A DNA stretch of 41,716 nucleotides from UBA4742 sp002403895 (lineage in GTDB: Bacteria; Actinomycetota; Acidimicrobiia; Acidimicrobiales; Acidimicrobilacustridaceae): NCBI GenBank assembly GCA_036823295.1, contig DAISGD010000030.1:1-41716 (forward strand), in the 5' to 3' direction. The notes beneath the pieces are model-generated. The model saw only the letters and a list, made by a program, of their open reading frames with translations, did not search any database and was not told the DNA's origin. Made by a program: the position numbers and the translations under genes. This document shows positions 8,626-17,485 of this stretch, in pieces. Position 1 is the stretch's first letter. Every line of letters begins with the position of its first letter.

Positions 8626-9471
8626 TCATGTGCCGGGGCCCTCGACCAGGCGGTTGCGGATGGTGCCGATGCCCTCGATCCAACTCTCGAGGGTCTCGCC
8701 CGGCTGGAGGAAGCGTGGCGGTTGACGCATGACGCCGACACCACTGGGAGTTCCCGTGAAGATCACGTCACCCGGGAGCAGAGGGAGGACCGCCGACAGC
8801 TCTGCCACGAGGCGGGGGACGCTGAAGATGAGGTCGCTGGTGCGCGCCGCTTGCATCTTCTCGCCGTCGATGGCGCACCCGAGGGCCAGGTCGTCCGGGT
8901 CACCCACGCTGTCGGCGGTCACCAACCAGGGCCCCATGGGGCCGAAGCCGCGGTAGGACTTGCCCAGCGAGAACTGGCTTCCGGCGGCGAACTGGACGGT
9001 GCGGTCCGACAGATCCTGGCCGATCGTCAGCCCGGCGATGTGGGCCCAGCCGTCGGCCTGGGCGACCCGGTCGGCTCGGGCGCCGATCACGGCCACGAGC
9101 TCGACCTCCCAATCGACGGTGCTCCCCGACAGCTCGACGTCGGCGAACGGGCCGGTGAGACAGGCGGGGAACTTGGTGAAGGTGGCCGGGATGGTGGGCA
9201 GCTCCATGCCCGACTCTTCGGCGTGGGCCCGGTAGTTGAGCCCGATGGCGAACACTTGACGAGGGGCAGGGGCGGGGGAGCCGAGCTTGGCTTCGTCGAT
9301 GGGCACTGCCCCGGCGATCCCGAGGTCGGCAGCGAAGGCCGAGAACGTGTCCCAGTCGTCGTAGAGAGCCTGGACGTCGGGGCCGAAGCGGCCCCCGGAG
9401 GCGGCGGCCACGTCGACCCCGCCTGCGTCCGTTACCACGGTCGCCCGCCCGTCGAGGTTTGCCAGCTTCAT
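8626..9471 (-). CDS. fumarylacetoacetate hydrolase-family protein
   Basis: A 281-residue member of the FAH superfamily, which hydrolyses C-C bonds of acylpyruvates or acts as hydratase or decarboxylase in aromatic and sugar-acid breakdown. It has a short N-terminal region of about 75 residues and a FAH core. The core carries FAIGLNYRAHAEES, the metal-binding DWEVELVAVIG (acidic residues for Mg), TIGQDLSDR, LGKSYRGFGPMGPW and GDVIFTGTPSGVGV. The start MKLANLDGR at 9471 has GGAG about 6 bases upstream. The frame stays open further upstream, but that part looks like a shadow of the trhA region. No pathway neighbours are present, so the exact substrate is open. Confidence 0.85.
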   Translation of the reverse strand: MKLANLDGRATVVTDAGGVDVAAASGGRFGPDVQALYDDWDTFSAFAADLGIAGAVPIDEAKLGSPAPAPRQVFAIGLNYRAHAEESGMELPTIPATFTKFPACLTGPFADVELSGSTVDWEVELVAVIGARADRVAQADGWAHIAGLTIGQDLSDRTVQFAAGSQFSLGKSYRGFGPMGPWLVTADSVGDPDDLALGCAIDGEKMQAARTSDLIFSVPRLVAELSAVLPLLPGDVIFTGTPSGVGVMRQPPRFLQPGETLESWIEGIGTIRNRLVEGPGT

Positions 9472-9600
9472 CCCGAACTCCACTCGTCCATGGCCGCGCA
9501 CCGGCCGGATACCGAGCAACCATACGTAACCGTTACCAGGAACGGAGCGTTGCGGGAACGGTGGGTAGCCTGATGGTCCCCGCTGACGGACTGAGGCCCG

Positions 9601-10368
9601 ATGAGCACTCCCATCCCCGACCCCGCGGCATCCGGTCATCAGCCCGACGAGGCTGGGTCGGGTTGGCCGACCGACGGCACCACCGTCGCCTCCGACGAGA
9701 AGCACCGCCTGTGGGTGGCGAGTCAGGCGGCGCGCCCGAAGTTGCGGGGATGGCTCCACGCCGCCGCCCTCCCGCTGGTGGCGGCCGGGGGTACGGCCCT
9801 GACGCTGCGCGTGCGGGATCGCAAGGCGCGGGTCGGACTGTTCGTCTTCGGTGGTGGGTACTCGGCGATGTTGGCTGCGTCGGCCAGCTATCACCGTCTG
9901 CCCCGCTCGGAGCGCCAAGCGCATTGGCTGCGGCGGGTCGACCACTCGATGATTTACGTGGCCGAGGCCGCCACGGTGACGCCCTTGGCCCTCGTCTTGC
10001 TACCGACACCACTGGCCGGAGCAGTCGTCGGTGGGGCATGGACGGCTGCGGGGACAGGAGCGGCGATCAAGATGACCCGACTCAATGAAGCGCGTGACGG
10101 CGGGAGCTGGCTCTACCTGGCCATCGGCTGGGCGGGGGCGGCGATGGCCCCGCTGGTGGCCAGGCGGGGTGGCAAAGGGGCGCTCATCGCCATGGCGGCG
10201 GGCGGTGTGCTCTACAGCGGGGGCTTCGCCGTGTTGGCCAAGAAGCGGCCCGATCCGTCGCCGGGTGTGTTCGGTTACCACGAGGTCTGGCACGCCCTCG
10301 TGCTCGCCGCCGGCGTCTGCCATGCAGAGATGCTTCGACGGATCGTACTCGGCCGTCCCGCGACCTGA
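9601..10368 (+). CDS. trhA: TrhA / hemolysin III family membrane protein
   Basis: A 255-residue PAQR-like integral membrane protein. After a hydrophilic tail of about 50 residues come about seven hydrophobic segments. Family marks are the conserved SASYHR, the motif RRVDHSMIYVAEAAT and the C-terminal GYHEVWHALVLAAGVCHAEML with its clustered histidines, which form a metal site in related receptors and ceramidase-like proteins. Bacterial members are linked to membrane energetics and fatty-acid homeostasis; the name hemolysin is historical. ATG at 9601 is preceded by a possible -10 TAGCCT at 9566-9571 and a weak GAGG. Confidence 0.82.
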   Translation: MSTPIPDPAASGHQPDEAGSGWPTDGTTVASDEKHRLWVASQAARPKLRGWLHAAALPLVAAGGTALTLRVRDRKARVGLFVFGGGYSAMLAASASYHRLPRSERQAHWLRRVDHSMIYVAEAATVTPLALVLLPTPLAGAVVGGAWTAAGTGAAIKMTRLNEARDGGSWLYLAIGWAGAAMAPLVARRGGKGALIAMAAGGVLYSGGFAVLAKKRPDPSPGVFGYHEVWHALVLAAGVCHAEMLRRIVLGRPAT

Positions 10369-10384
10369 GCAGGACGAGAGGGAG

Positions 10385-10469
10385 CGGAGGGAGTGGGATT
10401 CGAACCCACGGTGGGTTGCCCCACACACGCTTTCCAAGCGTGCCGATTCGGCCGCTCTCGCATCCCTCC
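10385..10469 (-). tRNA. tRNA-Ser (anticodon GGA), CCA not encoded
   Basis: On the minus strand the acceptor stem GGAGGGA pairs with TCCCTCC. The anticodon stem CACGC/GCGTG encloses loop TTGGAAA with anticodon GGA (UCC/UCU). The long variable arm is GTGGGGCAACCCAC, and the T arm carries TTCGAAT. The base after the acceptor is G, then CTC, so unlike the tRNA-Ser at 7088 no CCA is encoded and it must be added by CCA transferase. Confidence 0.95.
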
Positions 10470-10535
10470 CGGGTGCTGACACGCCGGTTCGTTCGCCGTT
10501 GGGGGGCGCCCTGTCCGGAGTGCGGTCGCTCAGGC

Positions 10536-10541
10536 TATCCT
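10536..10541 (+). promoter_or_regulatory. -10 box of the SRP RNA gene
   Basis: TATCCT lies upstream of the SRP RNA stem and would start transcription near 10548-10550. The -35 is poor. Confidence 0.4.
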
Positions 10542-10548
10542 CTCGGCG

Positions 10549-10672
10549 AACCCGCTCTCGCATGTGGTGGTCGGGTCCTGTGCAACGAGAGCCTGTGAAC
10601 CGGGTCAGGGCCGGAAGGCAGCAGCTCTCAGCGGGATCTCTCGTGTGCCGCAGATCACCTGACCATCACATG
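10549..10672 (+). ncRNA. ffs: signal recognition particle RNA (small bacterial type, 4.5S)
   Basis: The RNA of the signal recognition particle binds Ffh and targets membrane proteins co-translationally. The universally conserved apical core is present: GGTCAGGGCCGGAAGGCAGC, followed by the matching GTGCCGCAGATCACCTG side. The two ends pair: bases 10561-10572 are complementary to 10661-10672 with one G-T pair. The mature 5' end may be 10549-10561. It lies directly upstream of dnaX, a common order in Gram-positive bacteria. Confidence 0.93.
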
Positions 10673-10729
10673 GGGGAGCGGGTTCGTTCGCGCCCGGGCC
10701 TGGCTGCTCCGCGGGGCCAGCGCCACCGG

Positions 10730-10735
10730 TAGGCT
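10730..10735 (+). promoter_or_regulatory. -10 box for leaderless dnaX
   Basis: TAGGCT is followed by a 9-base spacer and the dnaX ATG at 10745, with no Shine-Dalgarno sequence between. Confidence 0.45.
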
Positions 10736-10744
10736 CGGGCGCCG

Positions 10745-12643
10745 ATGACGTACCAGTCGCTGTACCGCCGCTATCGCCCCCAGCGCTTCGCCGAGCTCCG
10801 TGGCCAGGAGCATCTCGTGCGGGCGCTGCAGCACGCGCTCGTGCACGACACCGTCGGCCACGCGTACCTGTTCAGCGGCCCCCGAGGGACGGGTAAAACC
10901 TCGACGGCCCGCATCCTGGCCAAGGTCCTCAACTGCGCCGACCCCCACGACGGCGAACCGTGTGGGGTGTGCGACTCGTGTATCTCCATCGAGCAGGGCA
11001 GCTCGTTCGACGTGCACGAGCTCGACGCCGCGTCGAACAACGGGGTCGAGGCGATCCGGGACTTGATCGCCAAGACGGCGATGGGCACGCCGGGCCGGAC
11101 GAAGGTGTACATCCTCGACGAGGTCCACATGCTGTCGACGGCGGCGTCCAACGCGTTGCTCAAGACGCTGGAGGAACCGCCACCCCACGTCGTGTTCGTG
11201 CTGGCCACCACCGACCCCCAGAAGGTGATGCCCACCATCCGCAGCCGAACGCAGCACTACGAGGTGCACCTGCTGTCGGCCGACGAACTGACCGCGCTGG
11301 CCGAGTTCATTATCGACGACGCGGGACTGGAGGTGCCTCAGGGGGCCGTCGACTACGTGGTCCGGGTGGGCGCCGGCTCCGCTCGGGACATGGAATCGGC
11401 CCTCGATCAGGTCACCGCCGCCGGTTCTATACCCGACGACGCCGATGCCCTCGACGAGTTGGTTGAAGCGCTGTGCGAGCGCGACACCGGCCGGGGCCTG
11501 ATCGCGGTCGACGCCGCCATCGCCGGCGGGCGCGGTCCTCGGGTTCTGGGTGAGTTGCTCATCGGCCGGCTCCGCGACGTCTTCCTGGCGTCGATGCATG
11601 CCGACCTGTCCCGGCTACCCGACCGCGATCGGGAACGGGTGACCGACCAGGCTGCCCGCCTGGGTCCGGCCGCCACCACGCGAGCCCTGGAGGTGTTGGG
11701 CGAGGCGTTCGTGGGCATCCAGGACGCCCCCGACCAGCGCATTCCGCTCGAGGTGGCCCTGGTGCGCCTCACCCGCCCCGAGGCCGACACGTCCCTCGCC
11801 GCCTTGGCGGACCGGATCACCCGCCTCGAGCGGGGTGTGCCTCCGGTTGCGCCGCCGGTCACGCCGAACCCGAGGCCCGCCGCCGCCCCACGTGCGGAGC
11901 AGACGACTCCCGAGGTGGCGGAGGCGGCCAACCCCGCCGACGGTCCCGTCGCCGAAGCGGAGGCACCGTCCGTCGAGCCGTCGGTCGACGAACGACCGGC
12001 CTCAGGTGCTCGCGAGGCGCTTCAAGCCAAGAAGCAGGCCCGGTCCGGCACCACGCCGCGACCGCCGGCGGCTCCCCGGCAACCGAGCACCCCCGCGCCG
12101 CCGTTCACGCCGCCCACCGCCGCGCCGCGACCGGCCCAGGCGGGCGTCGCCGTGACCGAACCGGGGCCCACGTCGGAAGCCGCCGAGCAACCTGTACCCG
12201 CCGCGGCCACCGGCGGTGCCGCGGCGGGCGACCTGCCCACACGCGACGAGTTGACCCTGGCTTGGGGCGACGCAGTGCTGGCGTCATTGCCGTCACGGAG
12301 CAAGGCGTTCTTCGCCGGTGGCCGCTTCTTGGACGTGAGCGGCGGCGCCGCGGTCTTCGGCCTGCCCAACGCACCCCACATGCAGCGCTGCGAGAAGGGT
12401 CGCGCCGATGTCGAGGCCGCGCTGAGCGCCCATTTCGGTCGCACCGTGCCCCTCCGCCTGGTGGTCGACCCCGATGCCGGTGCCGCCGCTCCGGCCCCGA
12501 CTGGCGTGCCCACACCGACACCGGTAGCCGAGGAACACGAGATCGACCTGGCCGAACTGACTGATGCCCCCGAAGCAGGCGCCACGTCCGTCGATCGGGT
12601 CCGTGAGCTGTTCCCCGGCGCCGAATTGGTTGACCCGGGCTGA
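10745..12643 (+). CDS. dnaX: DNA polymerase III subunits gamma/tau
   Basis: The clamp-loader ATPase that places the beta clamp on DNA and couples the replisome. In 632 residues the AAA+ module has Walker A GPRGTGKT (45-52), a zinc site Cys64, Cys73, Cys76 and Cys79, Walker B DEVHML and sensor-1 SRTQHYE. Domain III follows to about residue 355. A long Pro/Ala-rich linker (about 365-500) then leads to a C-terminal domain opening with ELTLAWGDAVLASL. No slippery A-AAA-AAG run was seen, so there is no sign of a programmed frameshift making a separate gamma. It heads the dnaX-ybaB-recR operon. Confidence 0.96.
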   Translation: MTYQSLYRRYRPQRFAELRGQEHLVRALQHALVHDTVGHAYLFSGPRGTGKTSTARILAKVLNCADPHDGEPCGVCDSCISIEQGSSFDVHELDAASNNGVEAIRDLIAKTAMGTPGRTKVYILDEVHMLSTAASNALLKTLEEPPPHVVFVLATTDPQKVMPTIRSRTQHYEVHLLSADELTALAEFIIDDAGLEVPQGAVDYVVRVGAGSARDMESALDQVTAAGSIPDDADALDELVEALCERDTGRGLIAVDAAIAGGRGPRVLGELLIGRLRDVFLASMHADLSRLPDRDRERVTDQAARLGPAATTRALEVLGEAFVGIQDAPDQRIPLEVALVRLTRPEADTSLAALADRITRLERGVPPVAPPVTPNPRPAAAPRAEQTTPEVAEAANPADGPVAEAEAPSVEPSVDERPASGAREALQAKKQARSGTTPRPPAAPRQPSTPAPPFTPPTAAPRPAQAGVAVTEPGPTSEAAEQPVPAAATGGAAAGDLPTRDELTLAWGDAVLASLPSRSKAFFAGGRFLDVSGGAAVFGLPNAPHMQRCEKGRADVEAALSAHFGRTVPLRLVVDPDAGAAAPAPTGVPTPTPVAEEHEIDLAELTDAPEAGATSVDRVRELFPGAELVDPG

Positions 12644-12716
12644 ATCGACGACGGACCCGACCTGATGACCCGACGAAATCGTCGGTTGACCGCCTTCCCC
12701 CGAGCTGGAGTACACG

Positions 12717-13148
12717 ATGAGCGATCTCTCCCTACCCGAACCGACTGGTGAAGGACCCGACGACGGCGACGGAACCGGAGGGTTCGACATGGGCGCCCTC
12801 CTGGAACAGGCCATGGGCATGCAACAACAGCTCATGGACGCCCAAGCCGCGGCGGCAGAGCAGGTGGTTGAGGGTCAGGCCGGCGGCGGGGCGGTGGTCG
12901 TTCGGGTCACTGGCGGCATGGTGTTCGAGTCGGTCACCATCTCCCCGGCGGCGGTCGATCCCGACGATGTGGGCATGTTGCAAGACCTCGTGCTGGCTGC
13001 GTTGCACGACGCCATGGAGGAGGTGGCCGCCCTGCAGCAATCGTCGATGGGAGGCCTCGATCTCGGTGAACTGGGGGGTCTGATCGGTGGCGATGTGATC
13101 GAGGCCACGTCGTTCGACCCTGTCCCGGAGCAAGACGACCAGCCGTGA
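12717..13148 (+). CDS. ybaB: YbaB/EbfC nucleoid-associated protein
   Basis: A small dimeric DNA-binding protein (143 residues) usually found between dnaX and recR. The typical core is MGALLEQAMGMQQQLMDAQ, then VTGGMVFESVTISPAAVDPDD, then MLQDLVLAALHDAM. The N-terminal 20 residues are acidic, and the C-terminal tail is acidic and variable. GGAG lies about 8 bases before the ATG. Its stop overlaps the recR start by four bases, so the two are translationally coupled. Confidence 0.92.
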   Translation: MSDLSLPEPTGEGPDDGDGTGGFDMGALLEQAMGMQQQLMDAQAAAAEQVVEGQAGGGAVVVRVTGGMVFESVTISPAAVDPDDVGMLQDLVLAALHDAMEEVAALQQSSMGGLDLGELGGLIGGDVIEATSFDPVPEQDDQP

Positions 13149-13747
13149 GCACCTATGCCGGTCCGGTCCAGGACCTCATCGACCAGTTGGGGCGTATGCC
13201 CGGGGTAGGACCGAAGTCCGCCCAGCGCATCGCTTTCCATCTGCTGAAGCTGCCCCGTGATGATGCGCTGCGTCTGGCCGGGGCGATCGTCGAGGCCAAG
13301 GACAAGGTCACGTTCTGCCCGCGCTGTTTCAACATCGCGGAAGGGGCGGAATGTGGCATCTGCTCCGATCCCCGGCGCGACACCACCGTCATCTGCGTGG
13401 TCGAGGAACCCAAGGACATCGTCTCGGTGGAGAAGACGGGCGAGTTCCGCGGCCGCTACCACGTGCTGCAGGGGGCGATCTCGCCCATCGACGGGGTCGG
13501 GCCCGACCAGCTGCGGGTGAAGGAGCTGCTGGGCCGTCTCGATGACGAGGCCGTGACCGAGATCATCTTGTGTACCAACCCCAACTTGGAGGGCGAGGCG
13601 ACCGCCATGTACCTCAGCCGGCTGATCAAGCCGCTCGGGATCAGGGTCACCCGCATCGCCAGCGGACTGCCGGTGGGGGGCGACCTCGAGTACGCCGACG
13701 AGCTGACCCTGGGCCGCGCCCTCGAGGGCCGCCGCGAGATCGAGTAG
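13145..13747 (+). CDS. recR: recombination mediator RecR
   Basis: Works with RecF/RecO to load RecA at gaps. The 200-residue protein has the standard order: N-terminal helix-hairpin-helix (QLGRMPGVGPKSAQRIAFHLL), a four-cysteine zinc finger (Cys58, Cys61, Cys70, Cys73), a Toprim domain (VEEPKDIVSVEKTGEFRGRY and LCTNPNLEGEATA) and a C-terminal Walker-like end. GTG at 13145 overlaps the ybaB stop. The length is normal for the family. Confidence 0.97.
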   Translation: MSTYAGPVQDLIDQLGRMPGVGPKSAQRIAFHLLKLPRDDALRLAGAIVEAKDKVTFCPRCFNIAEGAECGICSDPRRDTTVICVVEEPKDIVSVEKTGEFRGRYHVLQGAISPIDGVGPDQLRVKELLGRLDDEAVTEIILCTNPNLEGEATAMYLSRLIKPLGIRVTRIASGLPVGGDLEYADELTLGRALEGRREIE

Positions 13748-13763
13748 TCACAAAACGACCGGT

Positions 13764-13797
13764 TCGGGTTGTGGCGGGTCGGGTTGTGTCGGGTCGG
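13764..13797 (+). repeat. short tandem repeat after recR
   Basis: A 15-base unit TCGGGTTGTGGCGGG at 13764-13778 is repeated at 13779-13793 with one change and then a partial third copy. It lies in the 65 bases between the convergent recR and thiolase genes. No terminator hairpin with a T-run is seen there. Confidence 0.6.
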
Positions 13798-13812
13798 AGT
13801 GCGAGCTGGCCG

Positions 13813-14994
13813 CTAGAGCGAGCGGACCAGGATGGCGTCGCCTTGGCCGCCGCCGCCGCACAGCGCCGCCGCGCCCACGCCGCCACCGCGGCGCTTGAGC
13901 TCGTTGAGGATGTGCATGGTTATGCGGGTGCCGGACATGCCGACCGGGTGACCGAGGGCGATAGCGCCGCCGTTCACATTGACGATCTCGTGGGAGATGC
14001 CCAGGTCGGCCATGGAGGCCACCCCTACGGCAGCGAAGGCCTCGTTCAGCTCGAACAGGTCGACGTCGCCCACGGCCAGGCCGGCGCGGTCGAGGGCGAC
14101 CTTGATGGCCCGGGCCGGCTGCGTGAGAAGCGACGGGTCGGGCCCCGCCACCTGGCCGTAGCCAAGGATCTCGCCCAACGGCTCCACCCCGATCTCCTCG
14201 GCCTTGGCCTTGGACACCACGATGACCGCCGCCCCACCGTCGCTGATTTGCGAGGCGTTCCCGGCGGTGATGTTGCCGGCCTTGTCGAATGCGGGACGCA
14301 GGCTGGCGAGTGACTCGAGTGTGGTCTCGGCGCGGACGCCTTCGTCGACGCTGACGACGACCGGATCACCCTTGCGCTGGGGGACTTCGACGTTGATGAT
14401 CTCGGTGTCGAACAGCCCGTCCTTGGCGGCCCGAGCGGCGCGCTCATGGGAGTTGGCGGCGACCTGGTCCTGCGACTGGCGGTCGAGGCCGGCCGACGCG
14501 GCGTACTTCTCCGTGCCCGCGCCCATGGCGCACTGGTCGAAGGCGCAGAACAGGCCGTCGTACATCATCGAATCGACCACGGTCTGGTCACCGATGCGGA
14601 AACCGGCTCGTGCCCCGGGGAGCAGATATGGGGCGTTGGTCATGGATTCCATACCGCCGGCGACCACGATGTCGGCCTCGCCCGCCTGGATCATGAGATC
14701 GGCCAGGTGGATGGCGTTGACGCCCGACAGGCAGACCTTGTTGATGGTGGTGGCGGGCACCGTCATGGGGATGCCGCCGTTCATCGCCGCTTGGCGAGCG
14801 GTGATCTGGCCGGCGCCGGCCTGAATGACCTGGCCCATGATGACGTAGTCGACGCGGTCGGGCGATACTCCGGCCCGCTCGAGAGCGGCCTTGATGGCGA
14901 ACCCTCCGAGGTCGGTGGCGGCGAACGACGCGAGTGCACCCGACAACTTGCCGATCGGTGTGCGGGCGCCGGCAAGAATGACTGAACCAGACAT
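13813..14994 (-). CDS. acetyl-CoA C-acetyltransferase (thiolase)
   Basis: Condenses two acetyl-CoA into acetoacetyl-CoA, or the reverse in degradation. The 393-residue protein carries the complete thiolase active site: Cys88 in NKVCLSG, His349 in ALGHPVGMSG and Cys379 in CGGGGQG. The length and motif spacing match the biosynthetic PhaA/AtoB type. A possible -10 TACACT lies on the minus strand near 15033-15038, with a strong GGGGAGGAG ribosome-binding site before ATG 14994. With the divergent ccr and epimerase genes at 16130-17962 it could feed the ethylmalonyl-CoA pathway, though acetoacetyl-CoA reductase and crotonase are not in the window. Confidence 0.93.
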   Translation of the reverse strand: MSGSVILAGARTPIGKLSGALASFAATDLGGFAIKAALERAGVSPDRVDYVIMGQVIQAGAGQITARQAAMNGGIPMTVPATTINKVCLSGVNAIHLADLMIQAGEADIVVAGGMESMTNAPYLLPGARAGFRIGDQTVVDSMMYDGLFCAFDQCAMGAGTEKYAASAGLDRQSQDQVAANSHERAARAAKDGLFDTEIINVEVPQRKGDPVVVSVDEGVRAETTLESLASLRPAFDKAGNITAGNASQISDGGAAVIVVSKAKAEEIGVEPLGEILGYGQVAGPDPSLLTQPARAIKVALDRAGLAVGDVDLFELNEAFAAVGVASMADLGISHEIVNVNGGAIALGHPVGMSGTRITMHILNELKRRGGGVGAAALCGGGGQGDAILVRSL

Positions 14995-15069
14995 GACGGT
15001 GGACTCCTCCCCGGAAGAACGTTCGAGGCTCGGAGTGTAGGGAACCGACAGCCTGATCGGCCAAAAGGC

Positions 15070-15885
15070 TCAAACGGCGTTGGCGCCCCGGTCGACCGGG
15101 GCGCCACCCGGACGCTCGGCCGAGTGCTCCGCGGCCCGGCCCACGGCGGCCTTCACCATGCGCAGGAGCGGATCGGTGCCCGGGTCGGAGGACGTATCCA
15201 GGTGACCGGCCACCGCCGGCTGGCCCAGGGGCGGTCCCGTGGTGGGCGCGATGACGGGGGCGTCATCGACAACCACCGCGTCCTCACCGACGAGATCGGG
15301 GGTCTCGGCGTCGGTCAGGTCCAACACGGGCTGCGGGGGATCGCCACTGAGGCGGTCGATGGCCTGCTGGAGATCGCGGCGGGCAGACAGGAGACGTTGT
15401 TGAGCGCTCCGCTCGGTGCGAAGGATCTCCTCGACCCGTGCCTCGGCCTCGACGATGAGCGTGCCGGCCTCGGTCTCCCCTTGGGCTCGGCTGGCGGCCA
15501 GGGCTTCAGCGTTCTGGCGCTCGGCCTCTTGGACAACCACCTCGGCTTGGGCTTGGGCGGTGGCCAAAACCAGCTTTGCCTGTTCCAGATGAGCCTCGGC
15601 CTCTTTGCGAATGTCGGCAGCTTCGAGGTCGGCCCGGGACCGTACCGAAGCGGCCAAGCCGTCGGCCTCGGCCCGGACCGCTCCGGCGCTGGTACGCGCC
15701 GCCCGTAGCAACCCGGCGATCTCCTGGCCGACGCGAGTGAATTCGTCGTTCTCGACCCCATCCGCTGGTTGGTTTTGCAATGCCTCGGTTATCTCAGCAA
15801 GGAATCGATCGACGGCTTCACATTCGTACCCATTAGGGGCCAAACGGAATCGACGCGCTTCGATGTGCTCGGGAGTGAGTCGCAC
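15070..15885 (-). CDS. DivIVA/Wag31-like coiled-coil protein
   Basis: A 271-residue cytoplasmic protein. The N-terminal 50 residues match the DivIVA membrane-binding domain, with the pattern RFRLAPNGYECEAVDRFL. About residues 60-200 are an Ala/Glu-rich coiled coil (repeats such as AEAHLEQAKLVLATAQAQAE). The C-terminus is Pro/Asp-rich and disordered. DivIVA proteins bind curved membrane at poles and septa and guide wall growth in actinobacteria. This copy sits between metabolic genes, not in a division cluster, so it may be a paralogue. The start is GTG 15885, with AGGAGG about 11 bases upstream. Confidence 0.82.
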   Translation of the reverse strand: MRLTPEHIEARRFRLAPNGYECEAVDRFLAEITEALQNQPADGVENDEFTRVGQEIAGLLRAARTSAGAVRAEADGLAASVRSRADLEAADIRKEAEAHLEQAKLVLATAQAQAEVVVQEAERQNAEALAASRAQGETEAGTLIVEAEARVEEILRTERSAQQRLLSARRDLQQAIDRLSGDPPQPVLDLTDAETPDLVGEDAVVVDDAPVIAPTTGPPLGQPAVAGHLDTSSDPGTDPLLRMVKAAVGRAAEHSAERPGGAPVDRGANAV

Positions 15886-16116
15886 CGCTGGTGAACCTCC
15901 TGGCGGTGACCGCTGGTCATCCGCCTGCCTGGCCTCATCGCGTAGGCCTTATGACCTGAGAACATAGAGCAAATCGGCGCTATTCTCAACGGGTTCCGTG
16001 GTGAAAGTTCAAAAATCGGCCACGGAGCGTGGTTGGGGGCCGGTTGGAACTGCCCCAGCTGCGGGATCGTGACGGCGGGTCCCGGCGGTCATTGGTTGGA
16101 CTTTCGGGGCGCAGAC

Positions 16117-16122
16117 TACGTT
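16117..16122 (+). promoter_or_regulatory. -10 box for leaderless ccr
   Basis: TACGTT is followed by a 7-base spacer and the ATG at 16130. TTGGAC at 16096-16101 is a candidate -35 with a short 15-base spacing. Confidence 0.5.
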
Positions 16123-16129
16123 GTCGCCC

Positions 16130-17470
16130 ATGTCGGAGATCCGAGACGCCATCCTGGGGGCCGCATCGGGCGAGGACCTCGCCGCCCTCCCTCTGCCCGA
16201 GTCATACCGAGCCGCGGTCGTCCTGGCCGAGGAACAGGAGATGTTCGCTGGGCTCGAATCCTCCGAGAAGGACCCTCGCCAGAGCCTCCACGTGCAAGAC
16301 ATCGCCTTGCCTGAGTTGGCCCCTGACGAGGCGGTCATCGCGGTGATGGCCAGCTCGATCAACTTCAACACGGTTTGGTCGTCGATCTTCGAGCCCGTGC
16401 CCACGTTCGGATTCCTCAAGCGGCTGGGCAAGGAGAGCTACTGGGGAGCGCGCCACGACCAGCCGTTCCACGCGGTGGGCTCCGACGCCTCGGGTGTGGT
16501 GTTGCGGGTGGGCTCGGCGGTGCGTAGCTGGAAGCCCGGCGACAAGATCGTGGCCCACTGCAACTACGTCGACGACCAGGATCCGTCGGCCCACAACGAC
16601 TCCATGCTGGCGGCCAACCAACGCATCTGGGGATTCGAGACCAACTACGGCGGGCTGGGCGAGCTGGCCGTGGTCAAGGCCAACCAGCTCATGCCCAAGC
16701 CGGCGCATCTCACCTGGGAGGAAGCCTCGGTCAACGCTCTGTGCAACTCCACCAGCTACCGGATGCTGGTGTCGAAGAACGCGGCCGGCATGACCCAGGG
16801 CGACGCCGTCCTGATCTGGGGCGCCACTGGTGGCCTCGGCGGGTACGCCGTGCAGTACGCCCTCAACGGCGGGGCTACCCCGGTCGGCGTGGTCTCGTCG
16901 CCGGAGAAAGGCGAGATCCTCAAGGCCATGGGCTGCGACGCGGTGATCGACCGCAAGGCCGCGGGGTACAAGTTCTGGGCCGACGAGTTCCACCAGGACG
17001 AAAGCGAGTGGCGCCGCCTGGGCAAGGACATCCGCACCCTCATCGGGCGCGACCCCAACATCGTGTTCGAGCACCCCGGGCGCCAGACATTCGGCGCCTC
17101 GGTCTTCGTGACCGCCCGGGGCGGCACCATCGTGACCTGTGCCGCCACCAGCGGCTACATGATCGAGTACGACAACCGCCACCTTTGGATGAAGTTGAAG
17201 CGCATCATCAGTTCGCATTTCGCCAACTACGCCGAGGCGTGGGCGGCCAACCAGCTCATCTGCGAAGGCAAGATCCAGCCGATCCTCTCCGCGGTGCACA
17301 CCCTCGACAACGTGGGCGAGGCCGCCTACCAGGTGCACCACAATCTGCACGAGGGCAAAATCGGCGTGCTCTGCCTCGCTTCCGAGGAGGGACTCGGCAT
17401 CGACGACCAAGCCTTCCGTGAACAGGTCGGCGAGGACAAGATCACGATGTTCCGCCGTCAGGGAGCCTGA
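16130..17470 (+). CDS. ccr: crotonyl-CoA carboxylase/reductase
   Basis: Reductively carboxylates crotonyl-CoA to (2S)-ethylmalonyl-CoA with NADPH and CO2, the key step of the ethylmalonyl-CoA pathway. It is a medium-chain dehydrogenase-fold protein of 446 residues, near the usual length. The four residues that hold CO2 in the Kitasatospora enzyme have counterparts here: Asn80 (INFNTVW), Phe169 and Glu170 (WGFETNYGG) and His363 (SSHFANYAEAW). That argues for a true carboxylase and not a plain enoyl reductase. The nucleotide-binding turn is GATGGLGGYA. A TTG at 16121 is in frame, but ATG 16130 fits the leaderless promoter. The epimerase gene follows after 15 bases. Confidence 0.95.
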   Translation: MSEIRDAILGAASGEDLAALPLPESYRAAVVLAEEQEMFAGLESSEKDPRQSLHVQDIALPELAPDEAVIAVMASSINFNTVWSSIFEPVPTFGFLKRLGKESYWGARHDQPFHAVGSDASGVVLRVGSAVRSWKPGDKIVAHCNYVDDQDPSAHNDSMLAANQRIWGFETNYGGLGELAVVKANQLMPKPAHLTWEEASVNALCNSTSYRMLVSKNAAGMTQGDAVLIWGATGGLGGYAVQYALNGGATPVGVVSSPEKGEILKAMGCDAVIDRKAAGYKFWADEFHQDESEWRRLGKDIRTLIGRDPNIVFEHPGRQTFGASVFVTARGGTIVTCAATSGYMIEYDNRHLWMKLKRIISSHFANYAEAWAANQLICEGKIQPILSAVHTLDNVGEAAYQVHHNLHEGKIGVLCLASEEGLGIDDQAFREQVGEDKITMFRRQGA

Positions 17471-17485
17471 CCTTAGGAGACGCAC

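Noticed and set aside
8499..8744. 81-codon minus-strand frame overlapping the hydrolase end
   Set aside because: Most of it is out of frame inside the hydrolase gene, and its protein-like tail has no start codon of its own. It is described only as an intergenic observation.
12000..12200. Programmed frameshift site for the DnaX gamma form
   Set aside because: No A-rich slippery heptamer is present in the linker region. The frame is continuous to 12643.
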